This document shows positions 10,206 through 18,683 of a stretch of DNA of 64,000 nt, one piece after another (the stretch's first letter is position 1; every line of letters starts with the position of its first letter). The notes under the pieces are model-generated. The model was not told the DNA's origin and searched no databases. It worked only from the letters and a program-made list of their open reading frames with translations. The DNA lies in NCBI GenBank assembly GCA_902801845.1, contig CADCJW010000002.1:227603-291602 (forward strand), read 5' to 3'. Source of the stretch: an uncultured Eubacteriales bacterium (GTDB lineage: Bacteria; Bacillota; Clostridia; Christensenellales; CAG-138). A program made the translations under genes and the position numbers.

Positions 10206-11114
10206 CTATAAACAGATTTCGCGGGGTCTCCTAAACCCAATCCTCTCCCCGGTAAACTCCTCGTATCTTCTTCCGATGCTCCGTATCCGCTTTGAGACTG
10301 CGCTGTACGTGGCAAGGCCGACCGCTTTGGCGACATCTTCCTGCTTCACTTCGTTCCAGCGCAGCCAGAGGATCTTTTGATCCGTTTCGGACAGGGTATC
10401 CCAGAATGCTTTCGCCTCAACGCGATCCCAAACAGATTCCTCCAGTTCACCGTCTGGGTTAAAGCAGAAATCCGGATTGGTATAGTTCTTGAGCTTCAGC
10501 ACCTCTGTGGAAATCTTCGTCGGATGCGCCGTGTCTGTATGATACCAACGCACATAGAAATTGGTCTTGTCATGACTCTGCCGTGAACCGAAATCCTCGT
10601 GGCAACGATGCAAGCGGATATAGCGGTACATTTTATCAAAGCCGTTCTTCTGCATGACCCGCGACACGATTGCTTTCATGCACATGCTGACATACGCATC
10701 CGGCGTGAATCCGAAATGCTCGTCCGGCGTCCGCAGCGTCTGTCGATAGAAGTCACCCGTTTGGGGCAGCAGATTCAGCTCCTCCAGTTCGAGGATCCAT
10801 AACGGTACGGCATGGGCAATCACCCAAAACGGATCATAGCCGGAGTAATCCTCCATTTTGCCGTGAATACCCATATACGGCCAAGCGAGGAAGGCATACG
10901 CATCGATTACGACTTGCAGGAAATTGTCACTTTCCACGCGGCGTATGGTTTCGGGGTCGGTAAACAACGCTCGCGGCGTACGCTTGAGCGTAATCATCTC
11001 CTGATTGGTACGGTTCAACAGCACTTCGGGGATCATAAGGAACGCCGGAATAAACTCTGCGTTCCGATACTGCCGCAGCGTTCCGTCCGATTGCCGAATC
11101 TTGATAATCTGCAT
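10206..11114 (-). CDS. Sigma-factor-like protein with C-terminal region-4 HTH
   Basis: This 302-residue protein has a C-terminal ~70 residues ('WDTLSETDQKILWLRWNEVKQEDVAKAVGLATYSAVSKRIRSIGRRYEE') that read as a sigma region-4 type HTH: a helix rich in W/L, then QEDVAKAVG and VSKRI. The N-terminal two-thirds match nothing I recognise and lack a clear region 2, so it may be a DNA-binding regulator rather than a working sigma factor. A good promoter lies at 11201-11229. The partner downstream is the unknown 294-residue protein. Confidence 0.55.
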   Translation of the reverse strand: MQIIKIRQSDGTLRQYRNAEFIPAFLMIPEVLLNRTNQEMITLKRTPRALFTDPETIRRVESDNFLQVVIDAYAFLAWPYMGIHGKMEDYSGYDPFWVIAHAVPLWILELEELNLLPQTGDFYRQTLRTPDEHFGFTPDAYVSMCMKAIVSRVMQKNGFDKMYRYIRLHRCHEDFGSRQSHDKTNFYVRWYHTDTAHPTKISTEVLKLKNYTNPDFCFNPDGELEESVWDRVEAKAFWDTLSETDQKILWLRWNEVKQEDVAKAVGLATYSAVSKRIRSIGRRYEEFTGERIGFRRPREICL

Positions 11115-11200
11115 TCCAAACCCCCAATACCTACCGATGAAAAAACAGTTGCTTTTTCGGTACGGTAAACAGCCGTGTGGAAGGATAGCCCTCCTACGGC

Positions 11201-11229
11201 ATTATCATCATACAACATTTGCTGTCCAA
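11201..11229 (-). promoter_or_regulatory. Promoter of the sigma-like gene
   Basis: On the minus strand, TTGGAC (11224-11229) and GATAAT (11201-11206) are 17 bp apart, ~85 bp before the ATG. Confidence 0.55.
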
Positions 11230-11410
11230 TAAAACGGACTTACAAGGGGATCAATTGTGAACTCTTATTGACGACGCTTCAAGCAAAATGCCTCATGTTG
11301 CGGCTGTATTCCGATTAATATTTGTTTTTTGTCTTTATGTGAAAAAAGTATTGTGAGCTTTTTGATTGCTCTGCAATTTTCGCTATGCTTGACCCTTTTG
11401 AATGAAATAC

Positions 11411-11439
11411 TTGCGAAAAGCGGTCGATGTTGATAGAAT
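11411..11439 (+). promoter_or_regulatory. Promoter of the response-regulator operon
   Basis: TTGCGA (11411-11416), a 17-bp spacer and TAGAAT (11434-11439) lie 25 bp before the start codon; AAGGAGG follows at 11451. Confidence 0.5.
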
Positions 11440-11463
11440 AAAACAATCGAAAGGAGGCGCGGA

Positions 11464-12126
11464 ATGAGGATCCTGCTTGTAGAAGACGATCAGGCGATTG
11501 TTGAGACGCTCTCGGAGTTTCTGGAAAGCGAGGGCTTTTCGATCACGTCGAAATCGTCGGAAAAACCGGCGATCGCAGCGATCGATGCGGCGCCGTTCGA
11601 TCTTGTGCTGCTGGACGTATCGCTTGCGCAGGGAAGCGGATTCCCCGTCTGCGAAGCGGCAAAGGCAAAAGGAATCCCCGTGATCTTCCTGACCGCGTCC
11701 GGCGATGAAAACAGCGTGGTCAAAGGGCTCGACATGGGCGCGGATGACTATATCACCAAGCCGTTCCGTCCGCGGGAGCTTGTTTCGCGCATCAGAAGCG
11801 TGCTGCGCAGAAGCGGTGCGGAATCCGTGCTGTTGCTCGGCAACGGCGTCACGGTCGATCCGGATCGCGGCGTGGTGACAAAGGATGGCGTCGAGATCAA
11901 GCTTTCCGCGCTGGAATTCCGGCTGCTGATGGCGTTTCTGAACCATCGCGGCAAGCTCATGACACGGGAAAAGCTTTTGGAGGACATCTGGGACATTGCG
12001 GGCGATTTCGTCAACGACAACACACTGACCGTGTACATTAAGCGCCTTCGGGTGAAGCTCGGCGACGATCCGCAGGATCCGCAGATCATCAAAACCGTAC
12101 GCGGGCTCGGGTACCGCATGGACTGA
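11464..12126 (+). CDS. OmpR/PhoB-family response regulator
   Basis: This 220-residue protein has a receiver domain (1-~115) with the acidic pair E7-D8-D9, phospho-acceptor D51 in LLLDVSL and K99 in YITKPF. A winged-helix DNA-binding domain follows (~125-220; 'LSALEFRLLMAFLNHRGKLMTREKLLEDIWD' and 'VRGLGYRM'). It ends 1 bp before the kinase start and so is co-translated. It likely controls the ABC genes downstream, where an inverted repeat (13146-13167) precedes the start. Confidence 0.93.
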   Translation: MRILLVEDDQAIVETLSEFLESEGFSITSKSSEKPAIAAIDAAPFDLVLLDVSLAQGSGFPVCEAAKAKGIPVIFLTASGDENSVVKGLDMGADDYITKPFRPRELVSRIRSVLRRSGAESVLLLGNGVTVDPDRGVVTKDGVEIKLSALEFRLLMAFLNHRGKLMTREKLLEDIWDIAGDFVNDNTLTVYIKRLRVKLGDDPQDPQIIKTVRGLGYRMD

Positions 12127-12127
12127 T

Positions 12128-13126
12128 ATGTTTCGGAATCGGGAACTGAAAATCGAATGGATCATCGACGCCGCGCTGACGGTTCTGCTTTCCGCGGCGG
12201 GTTTCTTTGTGCATCCGCTTGCCGGCGTTTTGCTTCTTGTGCTCGGCGGCGGGCTTACCGCGCTGCATCTGTTTCTCGGACGCCGGCGCTATGCAAGGAT
12301 TGACGCACTTTCAAAGAGCGTCGATCGCGTCCTGCACGAACAGGATCGGATCCTGATCACGGACAGCGAGGAGGGCGAGCTTGCAATTCTGACGGCCGAG
12401 ATCCGCAAGATGACCGTGCGCATGAAGGAACAGACCGAGCAGCTAAAGGACGACAAGCGCATTCTGTCCGACGCGATCGCGGACCTGTTTCACCAGATTC
12501 GGACGCCGCTGACCTCCATGAACCTCATTGTATCGCTGCTTTCCGAGGACGACCTTCCGATGGAAAAACGGCTTCGGTTTTTGCACGAGCTCAAGCAGCA
12601 GCTTATGAGGATCCAGTGGATCACGGAAACGCTTTTGAAACTCTCCAAGCTGGACGCCGAAACGGTGCGGTTCCGCCCGGAGCCGATCGCTGCAAAGGAG
12701 CTCATCGAACAGGCGGCGGAGCCCCTTGCAATCCGCATGGAATTGAAGGACATTGTCTTTGCAATCGAGGACGACGGCGCCGTGCTTTCGGTCGATCGGG
12801 CATGGACCGTTGAAGCGCTTTCCAACATTCTGAAAAACTGCATGGAGCATACGCCCGAAGGCGGGAAGATCACGGCGCGCGCGGAGGAAAGCCCGGTGTT
12901 CTGCCGCATTACGATCAGCGATACCGGAACGGGCTTTGATCCGGAGGATCTTGCGCATATCTTCGAGCGCTTCTACCGCGGCAAAAACGCAGCGGACGAC
13001 AGCATCGGGATCGGGCTTGCGCTTTCGCGTGAGGTGATCGCCGCACAGGGCGGCACGATCGTAGCAAAGAACGCCGACACAAGCGGCGCGCAGTTTGTGA
13101 TCACGTTCTATAAGGCAGTTCTATAA
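12128..13126 (+). CDS. Intramembrane-sensing sensor histidine kinase
   Basis: This 332-residue kinase has two closely spaced membrane helices (~12-28 and 30-50) with almost no extracellular loop, typical of kinases that sense through a partner ABC transporter (BceS-like). A linker coiled coil (~60-115) leads to the H-box FHQIRTPLTS (H122), with N-, G1- (DTGTGFDPEDL) and G2-box (GIGLALSREV) elements of the HATPase domain. Together with the response regulator and the FtsX-type exporter it forms a probable antimicrobial-peptide or envelope-stress detox unit. Confidence 0.92.
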   Translation: MFRNRELKIEWIIDAALTVLLSAAGFFVHPLAGVLLLVLGGGLTALHLFLGRRRYARIDALSKSVDRVLHEQDRILITDSEEGELAILTAEIRKMTVRMKEQTEQLKDDKRILSDAIADLFHQIRTPLTSMNLIVSLLSEDDLPMEKRLRFLHELKQQLMRIQWITETLLKLSKLDAETVRFRPEPIAAKELIEQAAEPLAIRMELKDIVFAIEDDGAVLSVDRAWTVEALSNILKNCMEHTPEGGKITARAEESPVFCRITISDTGTGFDPEDLAHIFERFYRGKNAADDSIGIGLALSREVIAAQGGTIVAKNADTSGAQFVITFYKAVL

Positions 13127-13145
13127 AAAACAAAAAAGTATTTTT

Positions 13146-13167
13146 GTGACAGTCACCGAACTGTCAC
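13146..13167. promoter_or_regulatory. Inverted repeat GTGACAG-N8-CTGTCAC before the ABC operon
   Basis: A perfect 7-bp inverted repeat with centres spaced for one to two helical turns lies just upstream of TACAAT (13178-13183), where a -35 box would fall. It is a natural candidate operator for the response regulator encoded 1 kb upstream. Confidence 0.5.
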
Positions 13168-13214
13168 TTTTCTTTTGTACAATGGTTGCAGAAGAACCGA
13201 AGGAGGTCATTTTC

Positions 13215-13907
13215 ATGGAGATTTTGAAGGTCGAAAACCTGACGAAGATATACGGCGCGGGAAACGCTGAGGTCCGCGCATTGGACGGTGTATCGTTTGC
13301 GGTGGAGAAGGGCGAATTCCTTGCGATCATCGGTCCGAGCGGCAGCGGTAAATCGACGCTTTTGCATGCGCTCGGCGGCGTCGACCGACCGACGTCCGGC
13401 AAGGTCTATATGAACGGGCAGGACGTCTACGCGCAGAACGAGGAGCAGCTTGCGATCTTCCGCCGCCGTCACGTCGGGCTCATCTACCAGTTCTATAACC
13501 TGATCCCGGTGCTGAACGTGGTCGAAAACATGACGCTGCCGGTGCGCATGGACGGGCGCAAGGTTAATGAGGAACGCCTCGAGGAGCTTTTGCACTTGCT
13601 CGCATTGGAGGATCGCAAAAATAATCTGCCCAATCAGCTTTCCGGCGGACAGCAGCAGCGCGTGTCGATCGGACGTGCTTTGATGAACGCGCCCGAGATC
13701 GTGCTTGCCGACGAACCGACCGGCAACCTCGATTCCCAAAACAGCCGCGAGATCGTGGAGCTTCTGAAACTATCCAACCGCAAGTACAGCCAGACGCTGA
13801 TCGTCATCACGCACGACGAGCAGATCGCGCTGCAGGCGGACCGCGTGATCGCGATCGAAGACGGAAAAATCGTCCGTGACGAGCGTATCCGGAGGGCGCA
13901 GGCATGA
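13215..13907 (+). CDS. ABC transporter ATPase (MacB/LolD/BceA type)
   Basis: This 230-residue nucleotide-binding subunit has Walker A GPSGSGKST near residue 40, Q-loop 'GLIYQFYNLIP', signature LSGGQQQRVSIGRAL, Walker B 'VLADEPTGNLD' and the H-loop 'IVITHD'. It should energise the FtsX-type permease that follows, with which it overlaps by 4 bp (ATGA). ATG 13215 has AAGGAGG 7 nt upstream; an earlier in-frame GTG lies in the promoter region and is rejected. Confidence 0.93.
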   Translation: MEILKVENLTKIYGAGNAEVRALDGVSFAVEKGEFLAIIGPSGSGKSTLLHALGGVDRPTSGKVYMNGQDVYAQNEEQLAIFRRRHVGLIYQFYNLIPVLNVVENMTLPVRMDGRKVNEERLEELLHLLALEDRKNNLPNQLSGGQQQRVSIGRALMNAPEIVLADEPTGNLDSQNSREIVELLKLSNRKYSQTLIVITHDEQIALQADRVIAIEDGKIVRDERIRRAQA

Positions 13908-16612
13908 ACATTCTGCATACCTTCACAAGGCGCGCGCTCAAAAAGAACCGCATGCGCACGCTCGTCACGATCATCGGCATCGTGCTTTCGATGGCACTTT
14001 TGACCGCGGTCATCGAAGGCGCGTACAGCGGGCTGGTCTATATGCGCGGCGTGACGACAGAGGGCACGGGCGACTGGCACGCATATTTTTCGGGTCTCGA
14101 CGAAGCGACCGCGCAAAGCGTCAAAGAACAGGAATTTGTGAAGGACGTTGTGACGACCTGGCGGCTGGTCGGCTATGAGGCACAGGAGCCGGAGACCGAC
14201 CGCCAGCCGATTTTTGTGGACGCGCTCGAGGGCGATTCGCCGCTGATCGCAAGCCGCATCAAGGAAGGCAGAATGCCCGAAAACGAGCACGAGCTGATCC
14301 TTTCGAGCCGCTTCTATGAGATTGTGAAGCAGGAAAAACTCGCAGCGTTCGAGATCGGCAGCACAGTCACCATGTCGATCGGCAATCGTTTGAGCCCGGA
14401 CGGCGAGCCGCTTTCCGAGTATGATTCGAAGTGGGAGGGCGAGACCGTCGTCGATGCCGTTCCCATGACCTATACGATCGTCGGCGTCTATCGGAGCTTC
14501 GATCCCTCGGTGCAGGGCACGGGCTACCGCGCGCTGACCAAAGGACAGGGAACGGGCGCGTGCTCGGTGTTCTTTACGGTCAAGCATCCGTATTTTTTCA
14601 AATCCGTCATGGATCGTCAGACGGTATCCGAGAACTGGCGCAAGAACGCCTCGCTGATGCGGTTCTACGGCGTGTTCAATGACGACGTCATTGTCAGTGT
14701 GCTCTACGGCTTTACGGCAGTGCTCGTCGTGCTCGTCATGTTCGGTTCGATCTCCTTAATCTACAACGCGTTTTCGATCTCGGTCGCCGAGCGCACGCGG
14801 CAGTTCGGCATTCTGAAATCCATCGGCGCGACGAAAAAGCAGATTCGCGCATCCGTGCGCTATGAAGCGCTGGTGCTTTCGGGCATCGGCATCCCGGTCG
14901 GGCTTCTCATCGGCTGCCTCGGCATCGGGGTCACGCTGTGGGCGTTGAAGGACACGTTTACGCGGCTCATGCCGGGCTCGGCGGTTACGATGCGCCTCGA
15001 GCTGCATCCGGTCGCGCTGCTGATTGCGGCGGTCATCGCGCTCATCACCGTGCTGATTTCCGCGACAGTTCCCGCACGGCGGGCAGCAAGACTGCAGCCG
15101 ATCGAGGCGATCCGGCAGAGCACGGACGTAAAGATCAGGCCGCGGGAGGTCAGAACGTCGAAGCTGACCGGGAAGCTGTTCGGCTTCGAGGGCACGATGG
15201 GCGCGAAGAACTTCAAGCGCAACCGCAGGGGCTACCGCGCGACGGTCATTTCCCTGTTCATGAGCGTGGTGCTGTTCATCTCCGCCTCGTCGTTTTGCAC
15301 CTACCTCACCGATATGGTGAAAACGCTGTCCGACAGCACGAACGTCGACGTGTTCGCGAACGTGCCGGTCGGCGCCGTCGAGGATGTGATGCGCGAGATG
15401 CGCGCATATGAGGGCGTCACGCGCTCGGCCTATTACTATGTGCAGAGCTTCGATCTTGACGGCTATGCGACCGATCCCGCGCTGCTGACCGATGCGTTCA
15501 AGAGCGTTCCGACCAGCCGCACCGAGGCGGACGGCAAAATGTTTGTGCCCGTACAGGTGCTGTATCTGGAGGACGCCGCGTTCCGCAACCTGTGCAGGGC
15601 AAGCGGCGTCGATCCGGAACCGTATTTCGATTCCGAGAACCCCAACGGCGTGCTGATGAACAGCGACATTACGCACACCGTTTACAGCTCAAACGGCTCC
15701 AAGCGGTATCGCTTCGATCTGTTCCGTTCCGACGCGCTGCCCGCGGCGGTTTCGACGCAAAAGATCCGGATCCGCGACGGGTTCGTCTGGCAGTACGATT
15801 CCGATTCCGAAACATCGGAAACGCGGATCGCGTACTATCCGGAGGGCTACTGGCATGCGGTGATGGATGCTCAGAACGAGTACAGCCGTACGCTCGACAT
15901 CGCAATGGCGGACGCCGTGCTCCCGATCGAGGAAGCGACCGAGACGGTCACCTACACGGCCGACGCGTTCGTAAAGACGGACGACTTCTGCATCCCGACC
16001 GAAAACGCGTCGATCCTGTATCCGTTCTCGCGCCTCGATCCGGCGGTTCTGAACGGCGAGACGCAGGCGCAGATGTTCTTTGCGGTCACCGACCACAAGG
16101 GCTTCACGACGGCGATCCTCAATCGGATCAAGGATGCCGACTGGCGCTATAACGGCTATGTGGGCGACATCGCGGAGGAGCGCGAACAGAGCCGCATGAT
16201 CGTCGGCGTCGTCAACGTATTCGCATACGGCTTCATCATCCTGATCTCGCTGATTGCGGCGGCAAACGTGTTCAATACGATCAGCACGAGTATCATGCTG
16301 CGACGCCGCGAGTTTGCGATGCTCAAATCCATCGGCATGACGGAGAAGGGAATGCGGAAGATGCTGAGCTACGAGTGCGTTATCTACGGACTGCGCGCGC
16401 TGCTTCTGGGTCTTCCGGTCTCGATCGGTGTCACGTTCCTGATCCACCGGATCGTCGCACAGGAGCTTCAACGCGGCTTCTATGTGCCGTGGCACAGCAT
16501 CGCGATCGCGGTCGGTTCGGTGTTCCTCGTCGTGTTTGCAACGATGCTCTACGCGCGGAACAGGCTTAAAAAGGACAACCCAATCGACGCCTTGAAGAAC
16601 GAGAATCTATAA
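13904..16612 (+). CDS. FtsX-family ABC transporter permease (two FtsX domains)
   Basis: This 902-residue membrane protein has an N-terminal helix (~18-38), a large extracytoplasmic domain (~40-250), three helices with an FtsX domain (~255-400; 'SVAERTRQFGILKSIGATKKQI'), a second helix and ectodomain (~440-740), then a second FtsX domain (~745-890; 'RRREFAMLKSIGMTEKGM'). The duplicated FtsX architecture marks a type VII mechanotransmission-like or antimicrobial peptide exporter rather than an importer. It is longer than BceB (~650) and of different topology. It is coupled to the ATPase gene and co-located with a two-component system; substrate unknown. A terminator follows at 16651. Confidence 0.9.
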   Translation: MNILHTFTRRALKKNRMRTLVTIIGIVLSMALLTAVIEGAYSGLVYMRGVTTEGTGDWHAYFSGLDEATAQSVKEQEFVKDVVTTWRLVGYEAQEPETDRQPIFVDALEGDSPLIASRIKEGRMPENEHELILSSRFYEIVKQEKLAAFEIGSTVTMSIGNRLSPDGEPLSEYDSKWEGETVVDAVPMTYTIVGVYRSFDPSVQGTGYRALTKGQGTGACSVFFTVKHPYFFKSVMDRQTVSENWRKNASLMRFYGVFNDDVIVSVLYGFTAVLVVLVMFGSISLIYNAFSISVAERTRQFGILKSIGATKKQIRASVRYEALVLSGIGIPVGLLIGCLGIGVTLWALKDTFTRLMPGSAVTMRLELHPVALLIAAVIALITVLISATVPARRAARLQPIEAIRQSTDVKIRPREVRTSKLTGKLFGFEGTMGAKNFKRNRRGYRATVISLFMSVVLFISASSFCTYLTDMVKTLSDSTNVDVFANVPVGAVEDVMREMRAYEGVTRSAYYYVQSFDLDGYATDPALLTDAFKSVPTSRTEADGKMFVPVQVLYLEDAAFRNLCRASGVDPEPYFDSENPNGVLMNSDITHTVYSSNGSKRYRFDLFRSDALPAAVSTQKIRIRDGFVWQYDSDSETSETRIAYYPEGYWHAVMDAQNEYSRTLDIAMADAVLPIEEATETVTYTADAFVKTDDFCIPTENASILYPFSRLDPAVLNGETQAQMFFAVTDHKGFTTAILNRIKDADWRYNGYVGDIAEEREQSRMIVGVVNVFAYGFIILISLIAAANVFNTISTSIMLRRREFAMLKSIGMTEKGMRKMLSYECVIYGLRALLLGLPVSIGVTFLIHRIVAQELQRGFYVPWHSIAIAVGSVFLVVFATMLYARNRLKKDNPIDALKNENL

Positions 16613-16650
16613 AAGCAAAGACCTTTCGCTGCGACACCATTAAGCGCAAA

Positions 16651-16676
16651 ACAGCCGCCGATAAAACGGCGGCTGT
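16651..16676. terminator. Hairpin between the ABC operon and tnpV
   Basis: A 10-bp perfect stem ACAGCCGCCG/CGGCGGCTGT with a 6-nt A-rich loop is flanked by AAAA and TTCCT, and can serve both converging genes. Confidence 0.6.
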
Positions 16677-16690
16677 TCCTGTATTTCGGA

Positions 16691-17065
16691 TTATACATAT
16701 ATCAGATCGTTTCTTATGATCTCTTCGATTTGGTTACGGATATTGTTGACCGCGCCGACCCACGTCATCTGATCCCTTCGTTTCAGGTCTTCGGTCACGC
16801 CTTCAGCTTTCTTCATTTGTTCGGTCAGGTTCCACATCATATCCTGCGCCTGCTCCTCGACGTCGGCAAGGTGATCGTTCAGCTTCCCGGAGAACAACAG
16901 CTCATAATACAATCCCTGCCGATGCTGTTTCAGATAGTCCCTGCGCCGTGCGCCCCATACTCCAATCGGTCTTGCCGGCGGCTCGTCCTCACCTGCAACA
17001 ATGTAGTAATCGCCTACCAGTTCATACTCCAATCCGTTCTGCTCGTCCACAACAAACTTTTCCAT
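16691..17065 (-). CDS. TnpV family transposon-encoded protein, module 1
   Basis: This 124-residue protein is homologous over its full length to the protein at 35714-36088: both have MEK(F/Y)(V/I)xD...GL-(E/D)-YELVGDYY, the 'AGEDxP..(P/Q)PxGxWGxRR' segment and a helical C-terminus. This is the TnpV family known from Clostridial transposons, of unknown function. ATG 17065 has AGGAGG 8 nt upstream. It marks the right-hand part of the serine-recombinase element. Confidence 0.8.
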   Translation of the reverse strand: MEKFVVDEQNGLEYELVGDYYIVAGEDEPPARPIGVWGARRRDYLKQHRQGLYYELLFSGKLNDHLADVEEQAQDMMWNLTEQMKKAEGVTEDLKRRDQMTWVGAVNNIRNQIEEIIRNDLIYV

Positions 17066-17302
17066 ATTCACACCTCCTTTGCTTTTTTGCTGTCAGAATA
17101 ACAGATAAAGATAAAAAATACGAATGTGAGAATATAGATTTCCATATGAAATTCATTCTCAAAGGAATTTATTTCTTTTAGCTTCCTTTACGTTTCTACG
17201 CATGTCTATAGTGAGAAGCTGATCTTTGGAATGGGAACATTCAGACGGCTGACGAAATGGTAAACAGCGACAGAGGATCAAGAAAAAACAATTAAAAATG
17301 TA

Positions 17303-17331
17303 TTTACAAATGCAGAATCCTGTAGTACAAT
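17303..17331 (+). promoter_or_regulatory. Promoter of the TAC operon
   Basis: TTTACA (17303-17308) and TACAAT (17326-17331) are separated by 17 bp. The palindrome at 17338-17354 covers the expected transcription start. Confidence 0.75.
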
Positions 17332-17337
17332 GTTTTT

Positions 17338-17354
17338 ACCCTATTTAATAGGGT
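17338..17354. promoter_or_regulatory. Autoregulatory operator of the TAC operon
   Basis: ACCCTAT-TTA-ATAGGGT is a perfect 7-bp palindrome placed over the predicted start of transcription, ~30 bp before the toxin gene. It is the expected site for repression by the HigA-like antitoxin. Confidence 0.6.
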
Positions 17355-17382
17355 TACTATAAAAAGGGGGGAGCGTCGGTGC

Positions 17383-17802
17383 TTGGCAACATATAGAGTA
17401 TATTGCGACCCGGAAGGAATGCGGGAATTATGTGCATTATCTCCGTATAACCTTAAGAAAGATATAAAGAACATTTCTGAGAAAGAGCTCAATAGTATAT
17501 TAGAGGAGATTGCTAACGAACTACACTATGGTCTAAACCACCCACCTGTTAATGTTCCGCAATATTGGAGTAAGACCCGTCAGGTGCTGTATTCTAAAAT
17601 ACGTACAGTGGACGTTGCTCGAAATGCGGGCAAATCAAATGGATACCGCTGTATAGTTTTAATCGACAATGAGAATCAATGTGCATTTGTTCTACATATA
17701 TACCGACATGGTCATGGCGAAGATGAGAATATCAGCAAGGCGGATAAGAACAAATTATGTAAACTTGTTGATGAATACACTTCTTCACTGAATAGTAAAT
17801 AA
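17383..17802 (+). CDS. RelE/HigB-like toxin of a tripartite TAC system
   Basis: This 139-residue basic protein starts with TTG behind AAAAGGGGGG. The C-terminal half (strand 'YRCIVLIDNENQCAFVLHIYRHG' then a helix 'SKADKNKLCKLVDEYTSSL') fits the RelE/HigB mRNA-interferase fold, which cuts mRNA on the ribosome. Gene order is toxin, HTH antitoxin, SecB-like chaperone, with gaps of 54 and 16 bp. The operon is AT-rich compared with its neighbours, a sign of recent acquisition. Catalytic residues cannot be assigned by eye; the toxin role rests mainly on context. Confidence 0.65.
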   Translation: MATYRVYCDPEGMRELCALSPYNLKKDIKNISEKELNSILEEIANELHYGLNHPPVNVPQYWSKTRQVLYSKIRTVDVARNAGKSNGYRCIVLIDNENQCAFVLHIYRHGHGEDENISKADKNKLCKLVDEYTSSLNSK

Positions 17803-17856
17803 AAATCGCGCATAAAATGTACTTAGTAGTGAAATAGTTTCTGAAAGGAGCTAAAA

Positions 17857-18240
17857 ATGATTAATATAGAAAAATTATTGGAATCCAAAAGAGTAGAAGT
17901 AACATTTATAGATGTAGAAGTCAATAAGGAGTTCGTTAAAGAATTCAGACAAAACCATCATCTCACGCAAGTAGCTTTGGCCAATGTTCTTGGTGTCACT
18001 AAGAAAACAATTGAAAAATGGGAGCAAGGCACGAACAAAGTAGGAGGAAGCAGCGCGGTTCTTCTTAAATTGCTGAGTGAGAATCCAGAATTACTGAGTC
18101 AGTTATACCATGTGAAAGTGGGCGTCACAGGAAAACCTACCAATAATGACTACAAGGCAGTCAGTACGAAAGTTATTAGCACGCCGGCTACCAACAAGCC
18201 GTTTAGTATTTCAAAGCTACCGCTTGTAGCAGTGATTTAA
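17857..18240 (+). CDS. HigA-like antitoxin with C-terminal chaperone-addiction-like extension
   Basis: This 127-residue protein has an XRE-type HTH at ~25-85 ('EFRQNHHLTQVALANVLGVTKKTIEKWEQG'), which should bind the operator at 17338. After the domain a ~45-residue tail, rich in Lys, Thr, Ser and Pro with a hydrophobic end (KLPLVAVI), is predicted to be disordered. In the mycobacterial HigBA-SecB system such a tail (ChAD) makes antitoxin stability depend on the chaperone; that role here is inferred. A GAAAGGAG site precedes the ATG. Confidence 0.78.
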   Translation: MINIEKLLESKRVEVTFIDVEVNKEFVKEFRQNHHLTQVALANVLGVTKKTIEKWEQGTNKVGGSSAVLLKLLSENPELLSQLYHVKVGVTGKPTNNDYKAVSTKVISTPATNKPFSISKLPLVAVI

Positions 18241-18256
18241 TGGAGGTTAATGTATA

Positions 18257-18652
18257 ATGGCAAACAAAGAATGTATACTTCAGTTGTTGGATTTATACTT
18301 CTCAAAATATGATTTTCGTATGTCGAGAGAAGACAACAATAGCGAGTACAACACTTCCTTCAATGTTGAGTATGCGATTAACGAACATGATTCTTCTATA
18401 ATTAAGGTTACTATTGATACGTCAATTAGTAATAGCACGAATAGCATTTCGTTAACACTTCAGACAATCGCTATCTTTAAAATTGAAAAGAACGATATAG
18501 AGGAAGCTTCGTATGAGCAGATAATGAAACAAAATACTGTGGCAATTATTTTTCCGTTCATTAGAAGTCAAATTTCTCTACTTACAACACAGCCAGGTAT
18601 GCCGCCAATTATTCTTCCTCCAATGAATATTGCTGCGCTGTTGAATTCTTAA
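18257..18652 (+). CDS. SecB-like chaperone of the TAC system
   Basis: This 131-residue protein is homologous in pattern to SecB: beta-strand-rich N-terminal two-thirds, then 'AIIFPFIRSQISLLTTQPGMP', 'IILPPMNIAALL', matching the SecB C-terminus 'LFPYAREVISDLV..GGFPQLNLAPVNFDALF' of Proteobacteria. Firmicutes normally lack export SecB, so position directly after a toxin-antitoxin pair points to a dedicated antitoxin chaperone as in Rv1955-Rv1957 of M. tuberculosis. It starts 16 bp after the antitoxin gene; a terminator follows. Confidence 0.8.
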   Translation: MANKECILQLLDLYFSKYDFRMSREDNNSEYNTSFNVEYAINEHDSSIIKVTIDTSISNSTNSISLTLQTIAIFKIEKNDIEEASYEQIMKQNTVAIIFPFIRSQISLLTTQPGMPPIILPPMNIAALLNS

Positions 18653-18683
18653 TGTTTTAGACCAGTATAAAATTGCAGAAAAT

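Larger units (their letters stand above)
11115..11463. other. Divergent control region between the sigma-like gene and the two-component operon
   Basis: It contains a minus-strand promoter (11201-11229), a plus-strand promoter (11411-11439) and an ACCGAAAAAGC-type inverted word near 11150. I see no gene in it. Confidence 0.55.
17066..17382. other. AT-rich intergenic region before the TAC operon
   Basis: A drop in GC marks the transition from tnpV to the TAC operon. The only structure seen is the promoter (17303-17331) and a palindromic operator (17338-17354). There is no gene. Confidence 0.6.
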
